DNA of 64,000 nt, from contig CAJTVQ010000011.1 in assembly GCA_910579935.1 (NCBI GenBank), positions 8,422 to 72,421 of the forward strand. Direction: 5' to 3'. A program made the translations under genes and the position numbers. Positions 8,728-18,130 of this stretch are shown piece after piece. The notes beneath the pieces are model-generated. The model searched no databases. It saw nothing but the letters and a program-made list of their open reading frames with translations, and was not told where the DNA came from. This DNA is from an uncultured Lachnospiraceae bacterium. Lineage in GTDB: Bacteria; Bacillota; Clostridia; Lachnospirales; Lachnospiraceae. The number at the start of each line of letters is the position of its first letter. Position 1 is the stretch's first letter.

Positions 8728-10036
8728 GGCACAACGGAACCGCCAGCACAAACGAGCATATATTCGAAACCGTCTGGCACATTTCCACGCCAAACAGTCC
8801 GAACAGCTGCGGCAATACCAAAATGAGGGGAATGAAGAACAATCCCTGTCTTGCCGCCGCCAGTACGGACGCTTTCAAAGCTTTTCCTATGGATTGCAGC
8901 ATCATATTGGACATTACGATCCAGCCTGTAAGCGGAAATGCAATACACTGCATCCGCAGCGCCGCTGTCCCCACTTCTATTACCTGCATATCATCCTTCC
9001 GGAACAAAGCAATCACCTGCGGCGCAAATACGGCTCCTAAAACAGCCACGCCGACTAAAAATATCGTTGCATATTTCACACAGAATGCAAACCCTTCCCT
9101 TACCCTGTGGTACAATTTTGCCCCGTAATTAAAACCGCATACCGGCTGGAATCCCTGACCGAAACCGATCAGCGCAGAACCGGCAAACATGGACACTCTG
9201 GATACAATGGACATTCCGGCAATCGCCGCATCCCCGTACACTCCCGCGCCGTGATTTAACAGGATGCCTGCTATACTGGCCAGTCCCTGCCTGCAGAGAG
9301 AAGGGAACCCGCCCCTGCATATTTCTTTTATATAATGAAAATTCGGTTTGAAATTTTTAAACTGTATCTGAATATTACCGCCCTTCCTGCTTTGGAATAA
9401 CAGCAGCAGAAAACTGCAGAACTGACTGAATACCGTCGCAGCCGCCGCACCCGCAACTCCCATTCCGAAACCGAAAATCAGAATCGGATCCAGTATGATA
9501 TTAATAACCGCCCCGGTCACGATTCCTACCATGGCGTATGCCGCGCTCCCCTGAAAACGCAGCTGGTTATTCAGCACCAGGGAAGACGTCATAAAAGGAG
9601 CGCCAAACAGGATAATCCGCAGATATGCTTTCGTATAAGGCAGAATCGTAGGAGTAGAGCCCAAAGCTACCGCCAAAGGATTCAGAAACAAAATCCCCCC
9701 GGCCATAACCGCCAAACCGCAGATAAAGGCCAGAAAGAATCCGTTCGCCGCCATCGCCGCCGCTTCTTCAAAATCTTTCGCGCCGAGACGTCTGGAAATA
9801 TAGTTTCCCGAACCGTGCCCGAAGAAAAATCCTAATGACTGGATAATAGCCATTACCGAAAATACCACACCTACTGCCGCCGTAGACTGGGTGTTGATTT
9901 TTCCTACAAAAAAAGTATCCGCCATATTATAAAACGAAGTCACCAGCATACTGATGATCGTCGGCACCGCCAGTTCTCCGATCAACCGTGGAACTGGTGT
10001 AGTCGTCATATATATGTATTTTTCTTCCTGCTGCAT
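8678..10036 (-). CDS. MATE-family multidrug/cation antiporter
   Basis: A complete 452-residue MATE protein with twelve predicted membrane segments. The two MatE halves are visible: PTIISMLVTSFYNMADTFFVG near the N-terminus and VSMFAGSALIGFGQGFQPVCG in the second half. GAGGATAT precedes the ATG at 10036. MATE proteins expel cationic drugs or metabolites with Na+ or H+. A second MATE gene lies 35 bases upstream in the same direction, so the two probably share a transcript. The 3' end overlaps DUF4173 tail-to-tail by 50 bases. Confidence 0.93.
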   Translation of the reverse strand: MQQEEKYIYMTTTPVPRLIGELAVPTIISMLVTSFYNMADTFFVGKINTQSTAAVGVVFSVMAIIQSLGFFFGHGSGNYISRRLGAKDFEEAAAMAANGFFLAFICGLAVMAGGILFLNPLAVALGSTPTILPYTKAYLRIILFGAPFMTSSLVLNNQLRFQGSAAYAMVGIVTGAVINIILDPILIFGFGMGVAGAAAATVFSQFCSFLLLLFQSRKGGNIQIQFKNFKPNFHYIKEICRGGFPSLCRQGLASIAGILLNHGAGVYGDAAIAGMSIVSRVSMFAGSALIGFGQGFQPVCGFNYGAKLYHRVREGFAFCVKYATIFLVGVAVLGAVFAPQVIALFRKDDMQVIEVGTAALRMQCIAFPLTGWIVMSNMMLQSIGKALKASVLAAARQGLFFIPLILVLPQLFGLFGVEMCQTVSNICSFVLAVPLCLSVLNEMKREEDISRQ

Positions 10037-10071
10037 ATATCCTCACATCCTGTTTAATCATTTTTTAACTG

Positions 10072-11478
10072 TTATTTCCCGCTTTCTCCTATTGCTTTCC
10101 CTTTCCATTTACCAAAACGGTAACAAATAAGCGTGATCAGGGCTCCCAGCGTCCACGAAAACAGCAGCGATACAAATACGCTTTCGCAGCGTCCGTTCGG
10201 ATACGCTTCACTTCTCGTCAGATAAGCGATTCCATATGCCACGGGCACCCGGATCGCCACCGTAGTGACCAGTGATATCCACATAGGGGTCATCGTGTCT
10301 CCGGCTCCCCGCATCACGCCGGAGAGCGACTGTGTAACCGCCATTGCAATATATCCCACTGCCAATATGCGCATCATCCGTATACTCATATCCACCAGCG
10401 ACTCTGTTTCGGTAAAAATACCCATCAGGTATTTTCCGAAAATCAGGATCAATGCCGTTATGACTCCCGATACGGCCATTGCGATCAAAGTACCCTGTTT
10501 CGCTCCCTGCTCCACTCTTCCGTATTCCCTTGCCCCTACATTCTGTCCCGCATAAGTAGTCATTGCCGTTCCAAACGAAAAATTCGGCATCATTGCAAAA
10601 CCATCCACCCTCATAACGATCACGTTTGCCGCAATGAACAATTCCCCGAAGCTGTTTGTCAATGACTGGACAATGATCATTGCCATGGAAAATATGGCCT
10701 GTGTCAGTCCGGAAGGCAGACCCAGCCGAATCGTCATCCAGGCATATTTTTTATGCAGCTTCAGATATTTTTTCTTAAAATCAAAAATATCCGACATCCT
10801 CATCAGTTTCAGCAGACACAAAACCGCCGAAATTCCCTGCGCAATGGCCGTTGCCAGAGCCACGCCGGCAACACCCATCTGAAAGCCTGCCACAAACAAG
10901 ATATCCAGTACAATATTTATGACCGTGGAAATCAGCAGGTAAATAAGCGCCGATACGGAATCCCCAAGCCCCCGCAGTACACCGCTTAAAATATTGTAAT
11001 AGGACAATCCTATGATACCGATAAATATAATATTCAGATAAGATTCACACCAGCCCAATATAGACTCAGGCGTCCGTAAAAGTTCCAAAAGAGGTCTTGA
11101 TATCAACGGACCAATCAGCATGATCAGCAGCGAGGAAAGCGCCGTCAATGTCACACAGCTCCCGATCGTTCCCGATAAATCCTCCCTTTCCTTTGCCCCG
11201 AAATATTGGGAAACCATAATGCCGGCTCCCACTGAAATCCCGACAAAGAGAACCAGCAGAAGATTCAGTATCGGTCCTGCGCTTCCTACCGCAGCAAGTG
11301 CATTATCCCCCACATACCGTCCCACAATGATGCTGTCCACCGTATTATACAGCTGCTGTGCAATATTTCCGATCAGCATGGGAACTGCAAATGCTGCAAT
11401 CTGCTTTCCCGGAACACCTACCGTCATATCAATAGGCGCAAATAATTTTTTTAAGCCGGTCAAATGATTCTCGCTCAT
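10072..11478 (-). CDS. MATE-family multidrug/cation antiporter
   Basis: A complete 468-residue MATE transporter with twelve predicted membrane segments. It opens with IDMTVGVPGKQIAAFAVPMLIGNIAQQLYNTVDSIIVGRY and carries QNVGAREYGRV and GVMRGAGDTMTPMW in the second half. GAGGAT lies upstream of the ATG at 11478. It is clearly different in sequence from its downstream neighbour (8678-10036), so the pair is not a recent tandem duplication. The substrate cannot be read from the sequence. Confidence 0.93.
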   Translation of the reverse strand: MSENHLTGLKKLFAPIDMTVGVPGKQIAAFAVPMLIGNIAQQLYNTVDSIIVGRYVGDNALAAVGSAGPILNLLLVLFVGISVGAGIMVSQYFGAKEREDLSGTIGSCVTLTALSSLLIMLIGPLISRPLLELLRTPESILGWCESYLNIIFIGIIGLSYYNILSGVLRGLGDSVSALIYLLISTVINIVLDILFVAGFQMGVAGVALATAIAQGISAVLCLLKLMRMSDIFDFKKKYLKLHKKYAWMTIRLGLPSGLTQAIFSMAMIIVQSLTNSFGELFIAANVIVMRVDGFAMMPNFSFGTAMTTYAGQNVGAREYGRVEQGAKQGTLIAMAVSGVITALILIFGKYLMGIFTETESLVDMSIRMMRILAVGYIAMAVTQSLSGVMRGAGDTMTPMWISLVTTVAIRVPVAYGIAYLTRSEAYPNGRCESVFVSLLFSWTLGALITLICYRFGKWKGKAIGESGK

Positions 11479-11704
11479 ACTATATGTATCCTCATTTCTT
11501 TGTAAATACTGAAAATTTTTCTTGCATTTTTCCTGTCATTCCGTAATATGATATAAATAGCGGATTAAATTCCATTGTACAAGATTATAAAAATAATATC
11601 AACTGCCAAAAGCAAACATCTGCAACGGCAGTAAAAATGAGGTAACAGTGAAGGCAGCTGAATAACATTGGCAACTGAACTGTTACAAAATGAGGAGAAA
11701 CAGC

Positions 11705-12655
11705 ATGTATACGAAACGCATTACCCAACTTATATCCCAAACAGTACTGTGCATCTTTCTTGTATCGGCTCTTTGCGGATGCGCGTCCGCCCATCCCCGT
11801 TCAGAAATCGATGCATCCAATATTCATACCTGTACTCTTACCATCCCTGGTTTGTCCAGAGACTATGACCTTCTGTTTTTAACAGATACCCATATCGTAA
11901 TCCCGGACGAATCTGCAGCCAGCGAAATACAAAGCTATTCCGAAGAGAGGCTGGCCCATTTCACCGGGGAAGGAGGCCGCATTTCCTCCGACCTCTTTAC
12001 CGCATGGATGGAATATGCCAATCAAATGGAACCGGATGCCCTGCTTCTGGGAGGCGATATTATAGATTCCCCTTCTTCCGCCAATGTAAAATACCTAAGC
12101 GCTTCGCTTGATTCATTGAAAGTACCTTACCTTTATACGCTGGGAAACCATGACTGGACTTTTCCATGGGACTATATGACAGAAACCGGAACGGCAGAAT
12201 ATCTTCCTCTTCTGGCTCCGTATATGGAAACCAATACCGCCATCCATACACTGGAACTGGATGATTTAATAGTAGTGGCAGTAGATAACAGCAACAACCA
12301 GATACACCCCGACGCACTGGAAGAATATCAGCGCATCCTCTCCAGAAAGAAGCCTGTCATTCTCCTGCTGCATGTTCCGTTCTACACGGAAGAACTGTTG
12401 GCCAAGACCTCTGCTGTCTGGCCGAACGGCGTTGTGCTGGGCGGCGGAGTCCATGGAGGTATTTATCCAAACGATGTTTCCGCACAGTTCATGTCATTAA
12501 CCACCGCCGCGGACAGTCCCGTAGCCGCAGTACTTGCCGGTCACGTTCACCTTTCCGACGAGTCTGTCATTGACGGGGAAAAAGATATCCCGCAGATTGT
12601 CGGCGACGCCGGATATAAAGGAAAAGGCACTTTGATCCACATTACCGCAGAATGA
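11705..12655 (+). CDS. Metallophosphoesterase lipoprotein
   Basis: A 316-residue secreted phosphoesterase. The N-terminus has a lipobox LCGC (Cys at about 26 from this start), so the enzyme should be anchored outside the membrane. Calcineurin-like metal motifs follow: FLTDTHI, LLGGDIID, LGNHDW, LLLHVPFY and AGHVHLSD. The ATG at 11705 has GAGGAG at ideal spacing. The substrate is unknown; members of this group act on nucleotides or phospholipid-like compounds. An inverted repeat GTAACAGT/ACTGTTAC (11642-11686) lies just upstream. Confidence 0.88.
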   Translation: MYTKRITQLISQTVLCIFLVSALCGCASAHPRSEIDASNIHTCTLTIPGLSRDYDLLFLTDTHIVIPDESAASEIQSYSEERLAHFTGEGGRISSDLFTAWMEYANQMEPDALLLGGDIIDSPSSANVKYLSASLDSLKVPYLYTLGNHDWTFPWDYMTETGTAEYLPLLAPYMETNTAIHTLELDDLIVVAVDNSNNQIHPDALEEYQRILSRKKPVILLLHVPFYTEELLAKTSAVWPNGVVLGGGVHGGIYPNDVSAQFMSLTTAADSPVAAVLAGHVHLSDESVIDGEKDIPQIVGDAGYKGKGTLIHITAE

Positions 12656-12782
12656 ACCGGTAAATCCGAATTCATACACAAAGAACAAGACATTGGATCA
12701 TTTCCATATCCTATGTGAAAGAAGGCACAGATTTCGACAACTTTTCATAAGATATAACAAAACACTTATTGAGGAATCTATT

Positions 12783-13670
12783 ATGTACTTGTTCTTTGGT
12801 ATCCTTTTTCTGGTACTTCTTTTTTTCTTCTGCATAAACCATTGGCGCAGAAAGAAAATTATCAAAAAAGTCCGCTGTATGTGCATGAAAGAGAAATGCC
12901 ATATTTTGGGTGAACTCATTGCCCCGTTCGGCTACGCCTATCTGCCGGAGCAGGACATTTTTACTTCACGCCTCGATGTCTGGCAGCGTGACTTCGGCTA
13001 CTGCACCCTGTACGATAAGGCAGCCTTCCGCTTTAACATGATTTTTGACTGTCTTCCGGTTTATTTTGATCATGACGGCAGAACATGGCTTTTGGAACTG
13101 TGGAAAGGCCAGTACGGCATCAATACGGGAGCGGAAATCGGTGTCTATTATGCAGACCGCATACTGGATAAACGGGAATACCGCACGACGCTCTTTCAAA
13201 GCGTGGAAGACTGCGATATGCCTGCCCTTTCCTTCCGGCTTTTCCGCAAAGGCGTGCAGATTGCCGACGTATGCGCCAGACACTGGTGGCTGACTGCTTT
13301 TTCCATGGGACGGTTTTCCGAACCGGCGGACCTGTATATGCAGGCCTGCATCACCTTCCCCACCCACTCCATGGCACATGCTTTTATAAAAGGTCTGTCC
13401 GGCTGCGGATATCCGAAAGACGATATCTGCTTAAACTGCAATACCGTCACATTTCCTTTTACAAAATCCGCTATGCGTTGGAACTTCCTGGACAGATGCT
13501 GGATTCGGGTCGCACAATGCGTCAATCATTTCTGGTGCAAAGTATATCTGTTCGTTACAAGACCTTTCTGTCTCTCCATAGACAGACTCCTTTACCTGTA
13601 TTATTATCTTCCGGCTGTTTTCCGTAAAATGCTGCGTATCCAAAAATATAAAAAGAGGGTCGTCAAATGA
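12783..13670 (+). CDS. DUF4474 domain membrane-anchored protein
   Basis: A 295-residue protein with one N-terminal membrane segment (residues 2-17, MYLFFGILFLVLLFFF) followed by a basic stretch and a domain with FGYAYLPEQDIFTSRLDVWQ, LWKGQYGINTGAEIGVYY and THSMAHAFIKGL, the DUF4474 pattern found in Clostridia. Its function is not known. GAGGAAT lies seven bases before the ATG at 12783; the open frame further upstream has no such site. The stop overlaps the start of the next gene (ATGA), so translation of the phosphoesterase behind it is probably coupled. Confidence 0.82.
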   Translation: MYLFFGILFLVLLFFFCINHWRRKKIIKKVRCMCMKEKCHILGELIAPFGYAYLPEQDIFTSRLDVWQRDFGYCTLYDKAAFRFNMIFDCLPVYFDHDGRTWLLELWKGQYGINTGAEIGVYYADRILDKREYRTTLFQSVEDCDMPALSFRLFRKGVQIADVCARHWWLTAFSMGRFSEPADLYMQACITFPTHSMAHAFIKGLSGCGYPKDDICLNCNTVTFPFTKSAMRWNFLDRCWIRVAQCVNHFWCKVYLFVTRPFCLSIDRLLYLYYYLPAVFRKMLRIQKYKKRVVK

Positions 13671-14593
13671 GTTATTATTCCCGTCTTTCCAAGTCCTTTG
13701 AGGGAGCGCTCCGGCTCCCTCTCACGGACCGTTCCAAATATGTGCTGATCAGCGACTGCCACCGCGGCACCGGCTCTTCCAATGATAACTTTATGAAAAA
13801 CCAAAATCTTTATTTTGCCGCCTTGCAGCATTATTATAAAACAGGTTATACCTATATCGAACTGGGCGACGGCGACGAACTGTGGGAAAACCGCAGTATG
13901 GAACAGATTATGGAGGCACACGGCAATGTATTCTGCCTTCTTTCCCGCTTCCATGAACAGGGACGCCTGTATATGCTTTACGGAAATCACGATATGATCA
14001 AAAAGAATGCCCGTTATATAAACAAAAACTGCAGCGCCTGCCGCTGCAGCTTTGAAGATCACCCCTATCAGGAAGAACCACCAGGCTTTTCCCAAATAAC
14101 ATTCCATTCGGGCATCATCCTGGAAAATCACCTGTCGCCTGCCAGAACCAATCCCATGGGTGCCGTTGCAGGTTCCCCTATGGATCTTTACCTGACTCAC
14201 GGACACCAGTCCGATCTGTTTAATTCCACATTTTGGCGGGTATCCCGTTTTCTTGTCCGTTATCTTTGGAAACCGCTGGAACATTTCGGCGTCCTCGACC
14301 CCACCAGCGCCGCTAAAAACTATACGCGGAAGGATAAAACGGAAAGGCGGCTTCACCATTGGGCTGAGCAGGAAAAACATATCCTGATCACCGGCCATAC
14401 CCACCGCCCCACGCTTTCGGCAGAGGACAGATATTATTTCAACAGCGGCAGCTGCGTCCATCCCCGCTGCATTACCTGTCTGGAAATCCAACGGAAATAT
14501 ATCCTTCTTGTAAAATGGACTTTAGCCGCCAGACCGGATATGACCCTGTTTGTATCAAGAGAAGTACTGGCCGGACCTGTGTGGCTGGCATAA
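13667..14593 (+). CDS. Cytosolic metallophosphoesterase
   Basis: A 308-residue calcineurin-like phosphoesterase without a signal peptide. All five metal motifs are seen: ISDCHRG, LGDGDELWEN, YGNHDMI, LTHGHQSD and ITGHTHRP. The spacing resembles the UDP-diacylglucosamine hydrolase (LpxH-like) branch, but lipid A is not expected in this organism, so the substrate is open. It shares a four-base ATGA overlap with the DUF4474 gene, which argues that the two proteins work together. It is convergent with the ABC-F gene, with only 19 bases between stops. Confidence 0.9.
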   Translation: MSYYSRLSKSFEGALRLPLTDRSKYVLISDCHRGTGSSNDNFMKNQNLYFAALQHYYKTGYTYIELGDGDELWENRSMEQIMEAHGNVFCLLSRFHEQGRLYMLYGNHDMIKKNARYINKNCSACRCSFEDHPYQEEPPGFSQITFHSGIILENHLSPARTNPMGAVAGSPMDLYLTHGHQSDLFNSTFWRVSRFLVRYLWKPLEHFGVLDPTSAAKNYTRKDKTERRLHHWAEQEKHILITGHTHRPTLSAEDRYYFNSGSCVHPRCITCLEIQRKYILLVKWTLAARPDMTLFVSREVLAGPVWLA

Positions 14594-14612
14594 TAGCGCT
14601 GCGTTACACTGT

Positions 14613-16130
14613 TTACAAACAAATGACTTTAGTAGCCATTGCCTCCACAAAACTCCTGTCATGTTCCACCATGAATAAAGCAGGCTGGTATTCCCTGATC
14701 AATTCCTCTATCTGCATACGGGAAAACACATCAATAAAATTCAACGGTTCATCCCACACATATAAATGAGCCCTCTCACAAAGGCTTCTGGCTATCAGCA
14801 CTTTCTTTTTCTGCCCTCCGCTGTATTCTTCTATTCTTTTATCAAACTGCGTTCTGGACAGATCCAGTTTCCGAAGCAGGGCCTTAAACAATGTTTCATC
14901 CACATCGTATTGTGAAGCATATTCTTCCAGGGTACCGTGAAGATGATCCGTATCCTGCGGCACATAAGAAATTTTCAATCCGGCAGCCGTTTCCAAAATA
15001 CCGTCCACTATCATTCCTCCCGTATCCGTTCCATCATATACTGCCGCTAAAAGCGCTTTCATAATACTGGACTTTCCGCATCCGTTACGCCCCTGCAGCA
15101 CAACCCGGTCACCATTTCTTATCTCCATTCCAAAACCGTCCAGAATCTGACGAACCTGTGCAGGATACCGGATACTTACCCCTTCCATCCGGACCAGCGT
15201 TTCTTTGTGATGCCGCAGAGGAAATAGTTTCAGATTTTCTACGGTTTCTATATTCTTCAGCAGTCCGGATTTTTCCTCGATCGCCTGATTCTGACGCCGT
15301 TCCAGATTTTTGCGGCGCATCTGCATACGGCGGGACTTTTCACCGATATAAGCCCGTAAATCAGCGCTTTTTTCATATTTTCCTGATTTTCTCCCTATTT
15401 TTGTTGCTTCCACATGGTCTGCCCACTGTCCTGCCTGTCTTGCCGCTGCTGTCAGCCTGCGGATATCCTTCTTCAGCCGCTCATTCTCCGCCCGTTCATA
15501 TTCATCCTGCCGCCTCTTATTTTCCCACCAGCTGGAAAAGTTTCCCTGCTGTACTTCAATATTCGTCTTATTGATCGTCAGCACATGGTCAATGCACTGA
15601 TCCAAAAATGCCCTGTCATGAGAAACCAGCAGAAACCCCTTCTTTTGATTCAGATAATCACTGACCAGCTCCCTCGCCTCCATATCCAAATGATTAGTCG
15701 GCTCATCAATTAACAGAAAATGGTTTTCCCCCGAAAACAATACCGCCAGCATCACCTTCGTCTGTTCCCCGTTGCTGAGCGTATCAAACGGACGATATAA
15801 CACATCTGCCTCCACATGAAGAAACGTCAGCTCCCTGCATATTTTCCAAAACTCATATTCCGGATTTATTTGTTCTATAATGGAAATCGTATCCATCTTC
15901 TTATCAGACACCGGAAAAGGAAAATGATCAAATGCCACGGAAGCCGTTATGGTCCCCCGATATTCGTAATTTCCCATTAATAAATTCAAAAGCGTCGTTT
16001 TCCCCCGCCCGTTCCTCGCAACAAATCCCAATTTCCAATCCGTGTCGATCTGAAACGACACATCCTCAAATATATTATCATAACTGCCTTCATAATAAAA
16101 AGTTAAATTATTTACACTGATTTGTGACAT
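14613..16130 (-). CDS. ABC-F ribosome protection protein, Lsa type
   Basis: A 505-residue soluble protein with two ATPase domains and no membrane segment. Domain 1 has RNGRGKTTLL, signature LSNGEQTKVML and Walker B LLIDEPTNHLD; domain 2 has RNGCGKSSIMKALL, YSGGQKKKVLIARSL and WDEPLNFID. A charged linker (about residues 205-305) joins them. The DEPLN-ID form of the second Walker B is typical of Lsa-type proteins, which free the ribosome from lincosamides, streptogramin A and pleuromutilins. The ATG at 16130 has AGGGGG seven bases upstream. The leader behind it carries a promoter, peptide ORF and terminator (16214-16476), a common control for such genes. Whether it confers resistance cannot be read from sequence. 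Confidence 0.88.
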   Translation of the reverse strand: MSQISVNNLTFYYEGSYDNIFEDVSFQIDTDWKLGFVARNGRGKTTLLNLLMGNYEYRGTITASVAFDHFPFPVSDKKMDTISIIEQINPEYEFWKICRELTFLHVEADVLYRPFDTLSNGEQTKVMLAVLFSGENHFLLIDEPTNHLDMEARELVSDYLNQKKGFLLVSHDRAFLDQCIDHVLTINKTNIEVQQGNFSSWWENKRRQDEYERAENERLKKDIRRLTAAARQAGQWADHVEATKIGRKSGKYEKSADLRAYIGEKSRRMQMRRKNLERRQNQAIEEKSGLLKNIETVENLKLFPLRHHKETLVRMEGVSIRYPAQVRQILDGFGMEIRNGDRVVLQGRNGCGKSSIMKALLAAVYDGTDTGGMIVDGILETAAGLKISYVPQDTDHLHGTLEEYASQYDVDETLFKALLRKLDLSRTQFDKRIEEYSGGQKKKVLIARSLCERAHLYVWDEPLNFIDVFSRMQIEELIREYQPALFMVEHDRSFVEAMATKVICL

Positions 16131-16213
16131 ATACATACCCCCTGTTCTATTCACAAAACACTCCATACGAATCCGTCAGCTTCGCTGACATTTTCCCTTG
16201 GGCGCCTGTATGC

Positions 16214-16245
16214 AAAAAAGAGTGCAGAAATAATTTTCTGCACTC
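16214..16245 (-). terminator. Intrinsic terminator in the ABC-F leader (attenuator)
   Basis: On the minus strand an 11-base perfect stem (GAGTGCAGAAA with TTTCTGCACTC, at 16220-16230 and 16235-16245) is followed at once by six T residues (16214-16219). It lies about 84 bases before the ABC-F start and after the promoter at 16447-16476, so it must be read through to express the gene. A second small hairpin, GTCAGC-TTC-GCTGAC, sits at 16175-16189. Confidence 0.85.
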
Positions 16246-16351
16246 ATAAAACCACAGTTTCCGCCTGTCACAAACGCAGCTTCCGCACACTCTTCCGAAC
16301 CAGAAGCCATACATTTCCCAAACTGTATATATAAAGAGATATCAGATAATA

Positions 16352-16420
16352 TTATTCCTGCCCGCACGATAAAAACGCCGCTCGCAGAACCAACAGTTCC
16401 AAAGCCGTTTTACCATGCAT
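16352..16420 (-). CDS. Possible 22-residue leader peptide of the ABC-F gene
   Basis: A short frame beginning MHGKTALELLVLRAAFL and ending in GQE lies between the promoter and the terminator of the ABC-F leader. The ribosome binding site is weak. Its codons for V-L-R contain TTCTGC, which could pair with GCAGAA in the 5' arm of the terminator, offering a possible antiterminator. This is a positional inference; a longer frame at 16176-16367 overlaps the same leader and is considered less likely. Confidence 0.5.
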   Translation of the reverse strand: MHGKTALELLVLRAAFLSCGQE

Positions 16421-16446
16421 ATTCAGTTACTGATTAGCAAGAATAA

Positions 16447-16476
16447 ATTATCATTTACACATCTCCTGTCTGTCAA
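16447..16476 (-). promoter_or_regulatory. Sigma-A promoter of the ABC-F leader
   Basis: TTGACA (16471-16476) and GATAAT (16447-16452) on the minus strand are 18 bases apart (TGATAA gives 17). The transcript would begin near 16440, giving a leader of about 310 bases before the ABC-F ATG. Confidence 0.7.
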
Positions 16477-16543
16477 ATTTCCTTTAGTATAGCGGTATGC
16501 TTTGAAAATGTCAATCCTAAATTTTCATCCCCTTCCGCCAAGA

Positions 16544-18130
16544 TCAGTATTTCTTTCCGTTCACCACTAAATTCTCCACATAATCCAAAAAACTGAAATC
16601 ACATCCCTCTCCGGTTTCCAAATCCACATACTTCAGATTCGGACACTCCTTCAGCACACTCCAGTCCGAAATCCCTTCAAATGCTTTTGCCAGGGTAAGT
16701 TCCTCCAGTTCTTTCAAATTTCCAAGGAAAGAAATATCTTTTATCTGTGTTTCCCTGTCCTCAATATCTCTCGATAAGATTAGGCTTTTCAATCCGGTCA
16801 GTTCTCCCAGCCCGTTGTAAGATTCCAAATCCGAAATCTGCAGCAGCACCGTTTCCAAATTGACAAAATGCCGCATATCCCGGATAACCGCCTCTCCAAA
16901 GTCATCGGGAAGCGGACGGTCTTCAAACTCCTGCCAGATTTCTGCAAAAGAACAGGAATAGGTATCGTCATTCACATATAACATATCATCCGGATACCAC
17001 TCCACTAAACCGAGCACCGTAATCTCCTCTAACTCACTCACATATACCGGCTCTTCCATATCCTTTCCGAGAAACCGGCGGACACCGCATTCCAAGATCG
17101 GTTCTTCCCAGATAACGGCATAATCTTCCGCCTCACTGATATGATTCAGCGCCGCCTGCTGTGCCGGAGATTTCCACGCTTTGCCCGTAACCGCCTTGTA
17201 TCCGACCGCAAACGCATTATGGAAGCCTTCATAATCCCAGGAATCCTCTCCCATATAATCCGCTCCTGCCCCGCTCCAAATACTGAAATCTTCCCCGATT
17301 CCCTCTGAAGCATCCTCCTTGAAATCCGCGGTTATATAACGTACCAGATCCTCTACCGGATACCCTTCCGCACTCGGACCAATTCCGATAAACTCAGCCT
17401 TTAGGTTTTCACATAAACGATAACCCACCGCTTCGGTCCATATTTTGCCATCCCCGTCTTCCAGTTCAAAGGAATAGAAGTACAGCGCATCCCCGTTTTC
17501 CAGCGTATAGGTTTCAAAATGCAGACGGTCAGCCATTTCTCCCAGAACTTCCTCTTTTCTTCCGTTCAGAGATTCGTAAAATTCCTCCAAATCTGCCGAA
17601 AACCCATTTCTGCCAAAATTATTTTTGGAAACGTTAAACGTTACCACGGTTTCCTCACTTCGCGGATAAAATGCTCCCAGTTCCGTATCCAGACCGGTTG
17701 TTCCAAAAGCCCATTCCTTCGGAACATCGAATTGAAATACGCCGTATTCCAAGCCGCCAAGGCTTCCTTCCTGTTTTGGAATATAAAGCTTTTTCCCTAA
17801 AAGGGAAAGCTCCTGTCCTGGATAGATGAAATCCGGATCTGCAATTTTATTATGAGCTGCGATTTCATAACTCCTGCTCCCGTCCCTATAATGAGCCTGC
17901 GCAATCGTCCACAGGCAGTCTCCCTCCTTCACCGTATATTCCGATTCCTCAGCATAAATGGGAATATATTCGGATTCTTCCCCCGTTATTTGCGATACCG
18001 GTACATATTCACCGGACTTTGATGCTGCACGGACCTGTCCGCCCCCTGACCATCGAACCATCAAATCCGAAAAAATAATAGCTGCTGCCAATCCGGCTGT
18101 CTTTAAGACTTTCCTTCTGCTGTTTCCCAT
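16544..18130 (-). CDS. Exported LysM protein with leucine-rich-like C-terminus
   Basis: A 528-residue exported protein. The N-terminus SRRKVLKTAGLAAAIIFSDLMV resembles a twin-arginine signal (SRRxFLK with V for F) but could also be read as an ordinary signal peptide. A LysM domain follows (about residues 62-110: YTVKEGDCLWTIAQAHYRDG, PDFIYPGQELSL), which should bind peptidoglycan. The middle has no domain I recognise. The C-terminal 150 residues have spaced leucine-rich segments (LKSLILSRDIED, LGNLKELEELTLAKAFEGISDW, CPNLKYVDLE), resembling leucine-rich repeats. It is followed by the ABC-F leader and probably transcribed alone. Confidence 0.78.
   Translation of the reverse strand: MGNSRRKVLKTAGLAAAIIFSDLMVRWSGGGQVRAASKSGEYVPVSQITGEESEYIPIYAEESEYTVKEGDCLWTIAQAHYRDGSRSYEIAAHNKIADPDFIYPGQELSLLGKKLYIPKQEGSLGGLEYGVFQFDVPKEWAFGTTGLDTELGAFYPRSEETVVTFNVSKNNFGRNGFSADLEEFYESLNGRKEEVLGEMADRLHFETYTLENGDALYFYSFELEDGDGKIWTEAVGYRLCENLKAEFIGIGPSAEGYPVEDLVRYITADFKEDASEGIGEDFSIWSGAGADYMGEDSWDYEGFHNAFAVGYKAVTGKAWKSPAQQAALNHISEAEDYAVIWEEPILECGVRRFLGKDMEEPVYVSELEEITVLGLVEWYPDDMLYVNDDTYSCSFAEIWQEFEDRPLPDDFGEAVIRDMRHFVNLETVLLQISDLESYNGLGELTGLKSLILSRDIEDRETQIKDISFLGNLKELEELTLAKAFEGISDWSVLKECPNLKYVDLETGEGCDFSFLDYVENLVVNGKKY

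Noticed and set aside
13604..14491. 295-codon minus-strand frame
   Set aside because: It lies antisense to a metallophosphoesterase with all motifs and shows no family features.
16176..16367. 63-codon frame upstream of the ABC-F gene
   Set aside because: It starts with GTG inside the leader and runs through the terminator hairpin; its composition is not protein-like. The shorter frame at 16352-16420 is a better leader peptide candidate.
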